From JBBPZK01 sp965219175 (GTDB lineage Bacteria; Actinomycetota; Rubrobacteria; Rubrobacterales; Rubrobacteraceae): a stretch of DNA of 64,000 nucleotides. The stretch covers positions 1,054,001 through 1,118,000 of the forward strand of contig CBDCNI010000001.1 in the NCBI GenBank assembly GCA_965219175.1. Direction: 5' to 3'. Position numbers and translations under genes: made by a program. Each line of letters starts with the position of its first letter. Within the stretch, counting starts at the first letter, position 1. A model generated the notes under the pieces. It saw only the letters and a list, made by a program, of their open reading frames with translations, ran no database searches and had not been told where the DNA came from. Positions 52,428 to 61,920 of this stretch are shown here, one piece after another.

Positions 52428-52803
52428 GGATCTCAACTGGAAACCCGCCTTCAAAAAGGCGGCGATATTCGTGGTCGTGTGGTTCGTCCTGATCTACGTT
52501 CTCGATCAGGCTTTCCCGAACAGGTTCGGTATAGGGAGCCAACAGGAGTATTTCTCTCTAGCCCTCAACGGGGTGTTTTTCTTCTTCCTGTTCGCCTTTG
52601 TATTCGCCTTCTCCGAGAAGCGTCGGGCCGACCGGTTGGCGAAGTACAAGGCTGAAAAGAAGGGTAAGAGCGGCAAAGGCGGTAAGCCCGTCCGTACCGC
52701 CGAGGACTCCGAGGAGGGAGAGGACGGTACTCTGAAGGGCCGCTACAACCCGAACACGAGCCGTAAAAGAGCAAAGACGCGGCGGCGCCAGACCCGGCGT
52801 TGA
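52420..52803 (+). CDS. Small membrane protein with basic tail
   Basis: A 127-residue protein with two membrane segments (AAIFVVVWFVLIYVL, about 14-28, and ALNGVFFFFLFAFVFAFS, about 48-65) and a long Lys/Arg-rich C-terminus ending in KRAKTRRRQTRR. It overlaps alr by 8 bases and the HD-domain gene by 4. No family recognised; the tail may bind nucleic acid or acidic membrane surface. Confidence 0.7.
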   Translation: MFKDLNWKPAFKKAAIFVVVWFVLIYVLDQAFPNRFGIGSQQEYFSLALNGVFFFFLFAFVFAFSEKRRADRLAKYKAEKKGKSGKGGKPVRTAEDSEEGEDGTLKGRYNPNTSRKRAKTRRRQTRR

Positions 52804-53612
52804 AAGTCCACGAGACGCTCGCCGAAGCGCTCGCCGGGGCGCTCGCGCCTCCGATGGATATTGGTCGCTTGCGGGAACTGGCGCCTGAGTTGGACCTCGC
52901 TGAAGGGATGGAGCAGGGTCCCTTTCATCACCTGGACGTCCTGGATCACACCCTGGAAGTCATCCGGGGCGTGGACCGGGAGATCGAGGAACCCGTACTC
53001 GGGACGCGGGTCGGCCCGGAGCAGGCCGGAGACCTGCGGGTCGTCGCCCTGCTCCACGACATCGCCAAACCCGTTACCAGAGGCGAGGTGGACGGACGGG
53101 TCCTCTTCGTCGCCCACGACTCTTTAGGCGCCGCCCTCGCCCACCGCATCTGCCAACGTCTGGGACTTTCAGCGCCTCTCACGGACCTCGCCGCAACCAT
53201 CACAGCCCTTCACCTCAAGATCGGCTTTATGGCGAGCCCCCACTCAGACTACCCGCCGGAGAGGCTCATCCGGACTATCGGGCCTTTCGGGGAGGAGCTC
53301 GCGGTTCTCTCGTGGTCCGACCGGCTCGCCGCCCGCGGGCCGCGCTTGAAAGAAGAGCATATCGAACGCCACCGCGAACTCTGCCTGGAGTTCCTCGCCG
53401 CCTACCGTGAACAGGCGTCGCCCGAAGAGCCGGACTACAGGCGGCTTTCGGAGACGTGGAAGCTCTCTCCTGCTGATGCCGGGTACGCCGCGAGCCGTTT
53501 GCGGCTCCTCCGGTCTCGCGGCCTGGATCAGGAGGGCGCGATGGAATATCTGGGCGAGGTTCTGAGGTTGGAAGACGATGTGGAAGTAGCTTCGAGAGAA
53601 TCGAGGTCATGA
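52800..53612 (+). CDS. HD-domain phosphohydrolase-like protein
   Basis: A 270-residue protein with an HD metal site resembling the HD domain of CCA-adding enzymes: FHHLDVLDHTLEVIRGVD (first His), LLHDIAKPVTRG (HD pair) and a later DRLAARGP. No nucleotidyltransferase domain is attached. TTG start overlaps the upstream gene (TTGA). It may hydrolyse cyclic or linear nucleotides; substrate unknown. Confidence 0.78.
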   Translation: MKVHETLAEALAGALAPPMDIGRLRELAPELDLAEGMEQGPFHHLDVLDHTLEVIRGVDREIEEPVLGTRVGPEQAGDLRVVALLHDIAKPVTRGEVDGRVLFVAHDSLGAALAHRICQRLGLSAPLTDLAATITALHLKIGFMASPHSDYPPERLIRTIGPFGEELAVLSWSDRLAARGPRLKEEHIERHRELCLEFLAAYREQASPEEPDYRRLSETWKLSPADAGYAASRLRLLRSRGLDQEGAMEYLGEVLRLEDDVEVASRESRS

Positions 53613-53703
53613 CAAGAGGAGTCTTTGGAGATATGATCCCATTAGTTCAGAAGAGACTTCGAGAAGGCTCTGAAGACAGGTTGCAGGAGCCGGAGGAGGA
53701 GAT

Positions 53704-53904
53704 ATGAACATAAAACGAGCGAAGCGGGACCGTTGGATCCTCGGTGTGTGCGGCGGCATCGCCCACAGCTACGGATGGAGCCCGAACATGGTCCGCCTGG
53801 TGACGGCCATAGTCGCGATCATTATTCCGGGGTTCAGCGTAATACCGGTCCTGATCGGCTACTTCGTACTGGGCTATATCCTTCCGGAGACCGAGGCGTA
53901 CTAG
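53704..53904 (+). CDS. PspC-domain protein
   Basis: A 66-residue PspC-domain protein: RWILGVCGGIAHSYGWSPNM, then VRLVTAIVAIIIPGFSVIPV and a second hydrophobic stretch ending GYILPETEAY. It is likely a small inner-membrane stress protein. GGAGGAGGAGAT precedes the ATG. It is followed 6 bases later by the uracil-DNA-glycosylase-like gene. Confidence 0.88.
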   Translation: MNIKRAKRDRWILGVCGGIAHSYGWSPNMVRLVTAIVAIIIPGFSVIPVLIGYFVLGYILPETEAY

Positions 53905-53910
53905 GGGCCG

Positions 53911-54543
53911 GTGGATTTCGCCGAGGCTCAGAAAGAGGCGTTAGGCTGCACGAAGTGCGGTCTTCGCAACTCCCGGACGCAGGTCGTCTTCGGAGATGGG
54001 CCGCTCAACGCCGAGTTGTTTATCGTCGGTGAGGGGCCGGGCTTCAACGAAGATAAGGAAGGCAAGCCTTTTCGCGGGGCCTCCGGGATGCTTCTCGGAC
54101 GGCTGCTCTCTTCCCTCAACATCGACCGGGAGAAAGTCTACCTGACGAGCCTCGTGAAATGCCGGCCGCCGGGCGCGGTTCCCAGAACGCCGAAACCAGG
54201 TGAGATCAGCAGTTGCCGCCCCTACCTGATGTCCCAACTAGAGGCCGTGGACCCGAAAGTGGTCGTGGCGATGGGAGAACTCGCGAGCCGCGTCCTGACG
54301 GGAAGAAAGGAGCCGCTCTCGCGCATCCGGGGACGCGCTGTGCCGCTCGACGGCCGCTACGTCTTCCCGACGCTCCCGCTCGGCAAGGCATTGTACGTGC
54401 CGGCCGACCGCGCCCTACTCCTCTCAGATTTCTCCCGCCTGCCGGAGCTACTCTCCTCCGAACGTCCCTCGACCTACGAGACCCTCAATGTCCCCCGCAC
54501 CTCGGCCGTCGAACGCGAACCACTCCAGCCGGGGCTCTGGTAG
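53911..54543 (+). CDS. Family-4-type uracil-DNA glycosylase-like protein
   Basis: A 210-residue UDG-superfamily protein of the iron-sulfur type: Cys13 and Cys16 (CTKCG), motif GEGPGFNEDKEGKPFRGASG (about 41-60), Cys84 (VKCRPP) and Cys102 (SSC) that should hold [4Fe-4S]. Where family 4 enzymes have an FHPS/YHPA-like His-Pro motif, this protein reads FPTLPLGKALY (about 152-162), without His. It may repair uracil poorly or act differently. GTG start; it overlaps no neighbour but is followed 32 bases later by tsaE. Confidence 0.82.
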   Translation: MDFAEAQKEALGCTKCGLRNSRTQVVFGDGPLNAELFIVGEGPGFNEDKEGKPFRGASGMLLGRLLSSLNIDREKVYLTSLVKCRPPGAVPRTPKPGEISSCRPYLMSQLEAVDPKVVVAMGELASRVLTGRKEPLSRIRGRAVPLDGRYVFPTLPLGKALYVPADRALLLSDFSRLPELLSSERPSTYETLNVPRTSAVEREPLQPGLW

Positions 54544-54575
54544 CGGCGTCGGGGGAGGTCCCGCCGGAGACTCCG

Positions 54576-55025
54576 TTGGAACGTGGAGACCTGGATCAGA
54601 GTACGCTCGAAGCGCTCGCCGCCCGGATAGCCGGCCTACTGGAGCCTGGAAACGTAGTCGTGCTGGCCGGAGAAGTCGGCGCGGGAAAGACGACTTTCGT
54701 TCGGGCCGCCCTCGGCGCGATGGGCGTAAAGGAGCGTGTGACGAGCCCGACATACCAACTCGCCCGGAGCTACAGAGGCTTCCTAAAAGAGCGGGAGGTA
54801 ACGGTGAACCACCTCGATCTCTACAGGATAGAAGGGCTTGAGAGCCGGGACGCGCTGGAGCTCGACGACTACCTGGAGCCAGACGCCGTCACCTTTATAG
54901 AGTGGGCGGAACCGGCCCTCGGGCTACTCGAAACCCCAAGCGTCGTGGAGATCCTGCACCAGACCCCAACCACCCGCCGGATGCGCGTCTCCGGTCCCGT
55001 GGTGGAGGGCCTGACGCTGTGCTGA
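54576..55025 (+). CDS. tsaE: tRNA t6A-biosynthesis ATPase TsaE
   Basis: A 149-residue P-loop ATPase needed for threonylcarbamoyladenosine formation at tRNA position 37. Walker A is VLAGEVGAGKTTFVRAAL, followed by VTSPTYQLARSYRG and NHLDLYRIEGLESRDALELD and FIEWAEPA. TTG 54576 is chosen because GGAG sits 6 bases upstream and it precedes the family N-terminus. It overlaps tsaB by 7 bases. Confidence 0.93.
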   Translation: MERGDLDQSTLEALAARIAGLLEPGNVVVLAGEVGAGKTTFVRAALGAMGVKERVTSPTYQLARSYRGFLKEREVTVNHLDLYRIEGLESRDALELDDYLEPDAVTFIEWAEPALGLLETPSVVEILHQTPTTRRMRVSGPVVEGLTLC

Positions 55026-55705
55026 TCCTCGCCCTCGACGCCTCGACCCCGACGGTCACGGTCGCCCTCGCCCGCGTTGACCTCAAAGACGGAGACCGGG
55101 AAGTCCTGGCCGAAGTCTCCGTCTCTTCTCGCGGAGGTTCCGAGGCGTTGCTGCCGGCTGTGGACGCCGTTCTGAACCTTTCAGGGGAAAGCCTCGACTC
55201 CGTTGGTCGGATCCTGGTAGGCGTGGGACCCGGTACTTTCACCGGCATCCGCATAGCCGTATCGACCGCCCGCGCCCTCTCGCTCGGCAGTGGAATTTCT
55301 CTGTCTACGAATTCGACGTTGGCGGCGCTCGCCGCTCCCGCATTGCCGGTCAGCCCACCTGATGGCGGCGTGCTGGCCGTGGTGGACGCCCGTAGGCATC
55401 AGGTCTTCGCGCAGCGTTTCTCGAACGAGGGAGAAGCTGGAGAGGTTTTCTGTGTTCGTCCGGAGGAACTGTCGGTTGAGGGCGGGCCTCTTCTCGTGGG
55501 TGACGGGGCGTTGCGCTACCGGGAGTCGCTCTCGGCTCTCGGTCATATACCACCGGATGGGTCGCCGCTGCATCGGGTAACGGCGGGCGGACACGTAATG
55601 TCGGCGGATCTTAGTCCCGTTGAGGCGTCGCTGGTGGCGCCGTTCTACGTGCGGGAGCCGGATGCCGAAGTGCGGCGAGACCTGAACCCGTGGAGCCGGG
55701 CTTGA
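55019..55705 (+). CDS. tsaB: t6A-biosynthesis protein TsaB
   Basis: A 228-residue TsaB, the inactive ASKHA-fold partner that stabilises TsaD. ILALDASTPTVTVALARV at the start and ILVGVGPGTFTGIRIAVSTA (about 75-94) are characteristic, as is LAVVDARRHQVFAQRF. GTG 55019 overlaps the end of tsaE. The next gene, rimI, starts within its stop (TGATG). Confidence 0.93.
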   Translation: MLILALDASTPTVTVALARVDLKDGDREVLAEVSVSSRGGSEALLPAVDAVLNLSGESLDSVGRILVGVGPGTFTGIRIAVSTARALSLGSGISLSTNSTLAALAAPALPVSPPDGGVLAVVDARRHQVFAQRFSNEGEAGEVFCVRPEELSVEGGPLLVGDGALRYRESLSALGHIPPDGSPLHRVTAGGHVMSADLSPVEASLVAPFYVREPDAEVRRDLNPWSRA

Positions 55706-56133
55706 TGCGTCCCGTCGTCCGTCGGATGGTCCCGGAGGACTTGCCGGCTGCGCTTGAGATAGACGCCGAGAGCCTGGAGCGTCCGTGGAGAAAGGAGATC
55801 TGGCGCGAAGAATTGAAGAGTCCCTCCAGCACTTACTTCGTCCTGGAGGAGAATGGGGAGATACTGGGACAGGTCGGGGTGAAACGCGTGGCGGATGAGT
55901 TGCACGTCATGACGCTCGCGGTTCGTCCGGAGCATCGCCGCCGGGGACTCGCCCGCGCCCTTATGGAGGCGGCGCTCGCTACGCATTCCGACGCCCTTCG
56001 TGTCTACCTTGAAGTACGCCCGAGCAACAAGGCGGCCCGCACGCTCTACGACTCGATGGGTTTCGCCACGGTTGGGCTCAAACGCCGGTATTACGGCAAC
56101 GAAGACGCGTTGCTCATGACCCTGGATCTCTAG
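55705..56133 (+). CDS. rimI: Ribosomal-protein-alanine N-acetyltransferase RimI
   Basis: A 142-residue GNAT enzyme of the RimI type: VVRRMVPEDLPAALEIDAES, then VMTLAVRPEHRRRGLARALM with the acetyl-CoA loop (RRRGLA), and ARTLYDSMGFATVGLKRRYY with NEDALLM. It acetylates the N-terminal alanine of a ribosomal protein. The tsaE-tsaB-rimI-tsaD order is a widely conserved cluster. The start overlaps tsaB by one base. Confidence 0.93.
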   Translation: MRPVVRRMVPEDLPAALEIDAESLERPWRKEIWREELKSPSSTYFVLEENGEILGQVGVKRVADELHVMTLAVRPEHRRRGLARALMEAALATHSDALRVYLEVRPSNKAARTLYDSMGFATVGLKRRYYGNEDALLMTLDL

Positions 56134-56350
56134 GAGGCTTCTCGCGTTTATCGCGCTTGCGAGGGTCTCCGTCGGGGCGCTCGAACGGTTTCAAAAGGTA
56201 GATCGCCGGGGCCAGGCAAAGCAGGAAGCTCACGAATATAGCCGTCGCGATGATCGGGTCGACCGGGCCGCGGATCACGTAGATCAAAAACTGCGCCAGC
56301 AACACCAGAGCTATAAAGGCGAATAATAAAGAAAAAGTCCGCATAGTCAC
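56114..56350 (-). CDS. Small two-helix membrane protein
   Basis: A protein of about 78 residues with two membrane segments (FSLLFAFIALVLLAQFLIYV and DPIIATAIFVSFLLCLAPAI) and a charged tail (RKRDKREKPPRDPG). The start is uncertain: GTG 56350 or ATG 56344; TATACT at 56356-56361 lies 5 bases before the GTG. Its 3' end overlaps rimI by 20 bases on the opposite strand, and it sits divergent from tsaD. Unknown function. Confidence 0.62.
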   Translation of the reverse strand: MTMRTFSLLFAFIALVLLAQFLIYVIRGPVDPIIATAIFVSFLLCLAPAIYLLKPFERPDGDPRKRDKREKPPRDPGS

Positions 56351-56436
56351 CAACCAGTATAACCCGCCATCTTACGAACTCCTCGGCGCATCGCGGAGAC
56401 GTAACCGTTAGTCCACGGGGCGGTAACATATGCGGT

Positions 56437-57426
56437 GTGATCCTCGCTATCGAAACTTCTTGTGACGATACCTGCGCCGCCGTCGTCGAGCCCGACGGTC
56501 GGCGGGCGCTCTCGAACGTCGTACAGACCCAGACCGAGCACGAAAGATACGGTGGCGTCGTCCCCGAAGTGGCGTCCCGCGCCCACCTCGAACGTATCGA
56601 CGGCGTCATCGAGAAGGCGCTGGATGAGGCCGGAGTAACCCTGGACGATATACGCAGCGTGGCCGTTACGACGAACCCAGGTCTTATCGGCGCGTTGCTC
56701 GTCGGGGTCGCTGCGGCCAAGGGGCTCGCTTACGCCCGGAGGCTCCCGCTCGTTCCGGTGGACCATCTCGAAGGCCACGTCGCCGCCGCATACCTGGCGG
56801 AACCGGACCTAAAGCCGCCTTTCGTCGCATTGGTAGCCTCAGGCGGACACACGGCTCTCTACTCCGTGGCGTCCGACCGCTCTATGCGCCTGCTCGGGGA
56901 GACGCTGGACGACGCGGCGGGTGAAGCGCTCGACAAAGGCGCCCGGATGCTAGGGCTCGGCTTCCCCGGTGGGCCGGCCATCTCGAAAGCGGCCGTGAAT
57001 GGAGACCCGGCGCGCTACGATTTTCCGGTCGCCCTCAAGGAGAAGGATAGCCTCGACTTCAGTTTCTCTGGTCTCAAGACGAGTTTGCTTTACAGGGTCC
57101 GGGACCTGCCGGACGGATGGCTCCGCGACGAGGTCCCGCATCTCGCGGCGAGCTACGAGGCTGCCGTGGTCGAGGCTCTCGTCCGCAAGAGCCTGCGGGC
57201 TGTAAACGTTCAGGAGGCTTCGGCGCTGGTGGTCGCCGGAGGGGTCGCCGCAAACACCCGGCTGCGTGACAAGCTCGAAAAAGAGTGTGAATGGCGCGGT
57301 GTAAAGCTCGTCGTGCCGCCGCCGCGACTTTGCACGGACAATGCGGCCATGATCGGGGCCGCAGCTCCCCACTCCACCAGCCTGCCCTATCCGCTCTACC
57401 TGAGCCTAAACGCCCGCAGCCTGTGA
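56437..57426 (+). CDS. tsaD: tRNA N6-adenosine threonylcarbamoyltransferase TsaD
   Basis: A 329-residue TsaD that attaches threonylcarbamoyl to A37 of tRNA. ILAIETSCDDTCAAVVE starts the ASKHA fold; VPEVASRAHLERI carries the metal His, VDHLEGHVAAAYLA the second His pair, and VALVASGGHTALYSV and VAGGVAANTRLRD follow. GTG 56437 is 7 bases after TAACAT, a near-leaderless arrangement, and separated from rimI by the divergent small gene. Confidence 0.95.
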   Translation: MILAIETSCDDTCAAVVEPDGRRALSNVVQTQTEHERYGGVVPEVASRAHLERIDGVIEKALDEAGVTLDDIRSVAVTTNPGLIGALLVGVAAAKGLAYARRLPLVPVDHLEGHVAAAYLAEPDLKPPFVALVASGGHTALYSVASDRSMRLLGETLDDAAGEALDKGARMLGLGFPGGPAISKAAVNGDPARYDFPVALKEKDSLDFSFSGLKTSLLYRVRDLPDGWLRDEVPHLAASYEAAVVEALVRKSLRAVNVQEASALVVAGGVAANTRLRDKLEKECEWRGVKLVVPPPRLCTDNAAMIGAAAPHSTSLPYPLYLSLNARSL

Positions 57427-57538
57427 GCTTTTGCTCCACGAGTTTGTAACAAAACTAAAGTCTCTCCCTTGACGCGCGATAACCCCCCGTGTGAGAGTAT
57501 GACCAACGCGAGCTATACGAGGGGCGGAAAGAGAGCCA

Positions 57539-59536
57539 GTGTCACACCTTAGCTGGACGAGAGCGGCTTACATATTGTTCGCGTTCGCCGTTCTTACCGC
57601 GCTGCTCAAGTTACACGGTGGAGTCGCCGACTCTCGCCCCCTCGCCTCCCGCTCTGTAGAGCGTGCCGAAGCCACCACTACCGGGAAGACCAGTACCACC
57701 ACCAACGGAAGAGTCCGGGTCGTCAATAACGGCAACGTCCAACGTTCGGTCTCTATCGTGGTGCAAGATGGTTCTAACGCCTCGAAAGAGAGCACTGTTC
57801 AGCAAGGAACCACCGACGGACGCACGTCGAAGGAAGTCTCTCAAACCGCTGACCAAAAGGATAGTCAAGCAGAAAGCCGACCGGCTACAGAGGCGAGCGT
57901 CTCTAGTCTCAGCGGGAGCTCTGGTCAGGGGGGTCCACCCATCTTTCGACGGCCTTCTTTTAGCACGCCGGGCGGAGGAGGCGGCTACGCGCCTACGGTT
58001 TTTCCTTCATCCGGACCTGTGTGCGGCAACCTCGGCAACTTCCCGAAGAGTAGCAAGGCGATCTTCCCTCTTCCTAAGAACTACCTGAACTCCTACGACG
58101 ATACCTGGGGTGCTCCCCGGACCCAGGGCGCTCACGAGGGGACGGACCTGATGGCCCCATCCGGCACTCCCGAGTACGCCATAACAGACGGGACTCTAGT
58201 TCCGGTCTCCGGGTCGAACGCCGACGGGTGGAACTCTTTGGGCGGATACGCGATGATGCTCCGTGCCGACTACTCTATAGGTCCTATTCACGCGGGAGAT
58301 CTTTTCTACTACGCCCACATGGACAGGAAGAGCCCGCTGCGGACAGGGACCCGCGTGCGGGCCGGGCAGGTCCTCGGGGTCGCCGGGGATACAGGCCAGG
58401 GACCGGAGGGAACGCGCGGACTTTTCCCGCCTCACCTGCATCTCGGTTGGTACGACATGAGCGGGGCCAGGACCAACCTTCCCTCCGGGGCGATGAACCC
58501 GTACCCGCTGCTCCAGTGGCTCAAGACCAACGGCGGGACCGTCGCCGGCGGTTCCAAAGCCCCCTACTGCATAGCCCCGCAGAGAGACAACCCGGTCCCA
58601 TCCACCGGCAAAAGCTACTGGCCCTCGTCAGGCTCTCCGGGACGACAGCCGGACCTGGATACCGGCACCCACAAAGCCGCCCCGAGCCCCGTAGTCGAGA
58701 AGGTCCTGAAGGACAGTTCTCAGACCTCGAAGCAGCAAAAGATACAGACCACCGGCCAGGGGTCAGCCTCCGGCCAAAACGGAACCCCCGAGCAGAATAA
58801 ACCCGGAAGACCAGAGGTGAAGCCGGAGAAGCCGCGGGTCCCGTCCCATCCCACTCCCAATCAGCATGGTGGAGTCCATGGGAAGCCACACCCGAAACCG
58901 AGTACGAGCCACGAGAAGCCGTCTCCCAAACCAGCCGCGAGACCCGAGAAACCCGAGAAGCCGTCCCACCCGGCAAAGCCCGCCAACCCTGCGTCGGCGA
59001 ACCCGCCGAGTTTGAACGATTTGCCCGCTATCAGCGTTCCGGGCGCCGGGAGCGTGGGGCCACATTTCGCAGACGGGGCCGAGTTTCGTCGTTGGCTGAA
59101 AGCCCTGATCCAACAATCCACCAGCCAAACCCAGGCCAAAAAACAGAAGCCGGCCGCTCACAAACCGAAGGGCCAGAAAGCTCATAGGAACACCGCAGCG
59201 AAGCACGAAAAACACAACAAACGCGAAGGCGGCGAGAGAAGAAAACCGGAGAAAACCAATGCTTGCGCCAAACCGGCAAACGGCGAAGCTTGTAAGAAAG
59301 ACCCTTCCGGCGAGAATGTCCCGGCCCCGAATATAGAGAAAACGGCTCCGGAACCTGCTCTCGCTCCGAGCCCGCCAAAGGGCGAAACGATGAGTCCGAC
59401 GACTCCGGCTACCACGCCGCTACCTGACTCCGCAGGGAAGAGCGCCACGGAGATCACGGGCCCGGAGCCAACAGCCGGCGACACTACGGCGACAACAGTG
59501 CTTCCGGCTACTCCAGAAGGAACTACTTCGAAGTAA
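57539..59536 (+). CDS. Secreted M23-type peptidase with Lys/Pro-rich C-terminal tail
   Basis: A 665-residue protein with an N-terminal membrane segment (AAYILFAFAVLTALLKL, about 9-25), a Ser/Thr-rich linker, and an M23/LytM domain at about 180-330: metal ligands in HEGTDL (near 198) and HLHLGW (near 298), with YAHMDRKSPLRTGTRVRAGQ between. About 300 residues of low-complexity Pro/Lys/Ser sequence follow (repeats of KPxxK, PEKP), likely wall-spanning or glycan-binding. It should cut peptidoglycan cross-links or act as a surface lytic or scaffold protein. Confidence 0.87.
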   Translation: MSHLSWTRAAYILFAFAVLTALLKLHGGVADSRPLASRSVERAEATTTGKTSTTTNGRVRVVNNGNVQRSVSIVVQDGSNASKESTVQQGTTDGRTSKEVSQTADQKDSQAESRPATEASVSSLSGSSGQGGPPIFRRPSFSTPGGGGGYAPTVFPSSGPVCGNLGNFPKSSKAIFPLPKNYLNSYDDTWGAPRTQGAHEGTDLMAPSGTPEYAITDGTLVPVSGSNADGWNSLGGYAMMLRADYSIGPIHAGDLFYYAHMDRKSPLRTGTRVRAGQVLGVAGDTGQGPEGTRGLFPPHLHLGWYDMSGARTNLPSGAMNPYPLLQWLKTNGGTVAGGSKAPYCIAPQRDNPVPSTGKSYWPSSGSPGRQPDLDTGTHKAAPSPVVEKVLKDSSQTSKQQKIQTTGQGSASGQNGTPEQNKPGRPEVKPEKPRVPSHPTPNQHGGVHGKPHPKPSTSHEKPSPKPAARPEKPEKPSHPAKPANPASANPPSLNDLPAISVPGAGSVGPHFADGAEFRRWLKALIQQSTSQTQAKKQKPAAHKPKGQKAHRNTAAKHEKHNKREGGERRKPEKTNACAKPANGEACKKDPSGENVPAPNIEKTAPEPALAPSPPKGETMSPTTPATTPLPDSAGKSATEITGPEPTAGDTTATTVLPATPEGTTSK

Positions 59537-59545
59537 CCTCGGACG

Positions 59546-59803
59546 TTACTCCAGGGAAGAGAGAACGCTTTCGCGTTCCTCGCCGGTAAGAACCGTGCTC
59601 TTCGCGCACGCTATGCAGGTTGTGTGAAGGCTCTTGGAATGGTCCTTGATATAGAACAGAAAAACCTTCTTCGGCACCCGGTAGAAGATGTGCTCCGTGT
59701 GAGCCTCACAACGCTCGCAGAGACGTTCTTCGCGTCCCAACTCCTTCGGCAGCCGACTCAGGCTGGGTATATTCTCCGTACGAAAAATGTTGGTGGAACT
59801 CAC
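59546..59803 (-). CDS. Small zinc-ribbon-like protein
   Basis: An 85-residue protein with two Cys pairs, CERC (about 29-32) and CIAC (about 63-66), flanked by hydrophobic residues (VFLFYI), a zinc-ribbon pattern. GTG 59803 has TAGAAT exactly 6 bases upstream and no Shine-Dalgarno, so a leaderless transcript is likely. It is divergent from groEL and its -10 overlaps the groEL -35. Function unknown. Confidence 0.75.
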   Translation of the reverse strand: MSSTNIFRTENIPSLSRLPKELGREERLCERCEAHTEHIFYRVPKKVFLFYIKDHSKSLHTTCIACAKSTVLTGEERESVLSSLE

Positions 59804-59805
59804 GT

Positions 59806-59834
59806 TTGAATTCTACACCCGCTAGGAATATACT
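59806..59834 (+). promoter_or_regulatory. groEL promoter, overlapping a divergent -10 box
   Basis: TTGAAT (59806-59811), 17 bases, TATACT (59829-59834). The minus-strand -10 of the zinc-ribbon gene, TAGAAT (59810-59815), overlaps this -35. The CIRCE operator begins 7 bases after the -10. Confidence 0.7.
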
Positions 59835-59841
59835 GCGGTTA

Positions 59842-59868
59842 TTGGCACTCTAAGAGGTAGAGTGCTTG
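59842..59868 (+). promoter_or_regulatory. CIRCE operator of groEL (HrcA binding site)
   Basis: TTGGCACTC-N9-GAGTGCTTG matches CIRCE (TTAGCACTC-N9-GAGTGCTAA) at 8 of 9 and 7 of 9 bases. It lies at the transcription start region between the promoter and GTG 59913, the usual position for HrcA repression. hrcA is not in the window. Confidence 0.92.
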
Positions 59869-59912
59869 ATATCGTAAGGCCACCGTTTAGTCTAACAGAG
59901 GAGGTTCGGACT

Positions 59913-61534
<1,622 letters not shown>

Positions 61535-61535
<1 letters not shown>

Positions 61536-61591
61536 AAAGCTCTACTACAGAGCTTTTCCGGCGGGGTCTCTTTCGGGAGGCCCCGCTTTTT
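61535..61591 (+). terminator. Double hairpin terminator after groEL
   Basis: First, AAAAGCTCT/AGAGCTTTT (61535-61557), a 9-bp stem overlapping the last base of the stop codon. Second, GCGGGGTCTC paired with GGAGGCCCCGC-type complement (61561-61586) followed by TTTTT, a classical rho-independent terminator. Confidence 0.88.
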
Positions 61592-61679
61592 GTTTGTCGG
61601 CTGTTTCGTCCGACCCTGCATGGGTATAAGATGACGGACGATACAAGAGTCGCCGGAAACAGGAGAGCGAGGTGAGGGT

Positions 61680-61766
61680 ATGCGGGGAGGAATCGGAGGA
61701 ATCATTACCATCCTGGTTGTGATCATCCTGGTGATAGTCGTGCTTAGGTTGTTGGGAGTTTTCTAA
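61680..61766 (+). CDS. 28-residue single-span membrane peptide
   Basis: ATG 61680 opens a 28-codon frame to TAA 61764-61766: a short Gly-rich start (MRGGIGG) followed by an unbroken hydrophobic helix (IITILVVIILVIVVLRLLGV). GAGGTGA lies 4 bases upstream, so it should be translated. Such small hydrophobic proteins can be regulators of membrane complexes or toxin-like peptides. It lies between the groEL terminator and guaB3. Low length limits certainty. Confidence 0.55.
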   Translation: MRGGIGGIITILVVIILVIVVLRLLGVF

Positions 61767-61785
61767 AGGCTAATGCTCCCGTGCC

Positions 61786-61814
61786 TTGACCCCCGGAACG
61801 GCGAGGGGTAGCAT
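61786..61814 (+). promoter_or_regulatory. guaB3 promoter
   Basis: TTGACC (61786-61791), 17-base spacer, TAGCAT (61809-61814). Transcription should begin near 61820, giving a ~100-base leader that contains an intrinsic-terminator hairpin. Confidence 0.65.
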
Positions 61815-61854
61815 GGGTTGAGTTTGCAGTGGACGGTAGAAAAAGTTGTCGGAG

Positions 61855-61884
61855 GCCCACGGATTTAGTCGTCCGTGGGCTTTT
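61855..61884 (+). terminator. Leader terminator (possible attenuator) of guaB3
   Basis: GCCCACGGA (61855-61863) pairs perfectly with TCCGTGGGC (61872-61880), 8-base loop, followed by TTTT. It is downstream of the guaB3 promoter and 40 bases before ATG 61921, so RNA polymerase must pass it to express guaB3-guaA. No matching antiterminator or aptamer was identified. Confidence 0.7.
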
Positions 61885-61920
61885 GCGTGAGGTGCGACAG
61901 AAAGGAACCACCCCTCTTCC

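Noticed and set aside
57245..57380. Possible groES or extra small gene near tsaD end
   Set aside because: No GroES pattern; the open frames there are shadows of tsaD.
57427..57538. Possible c-di-AMP (ydaO) riboswitch before the M23 peptidase
   Set aside because: The leader is only about 110 bases and lacks the conserved core elements.
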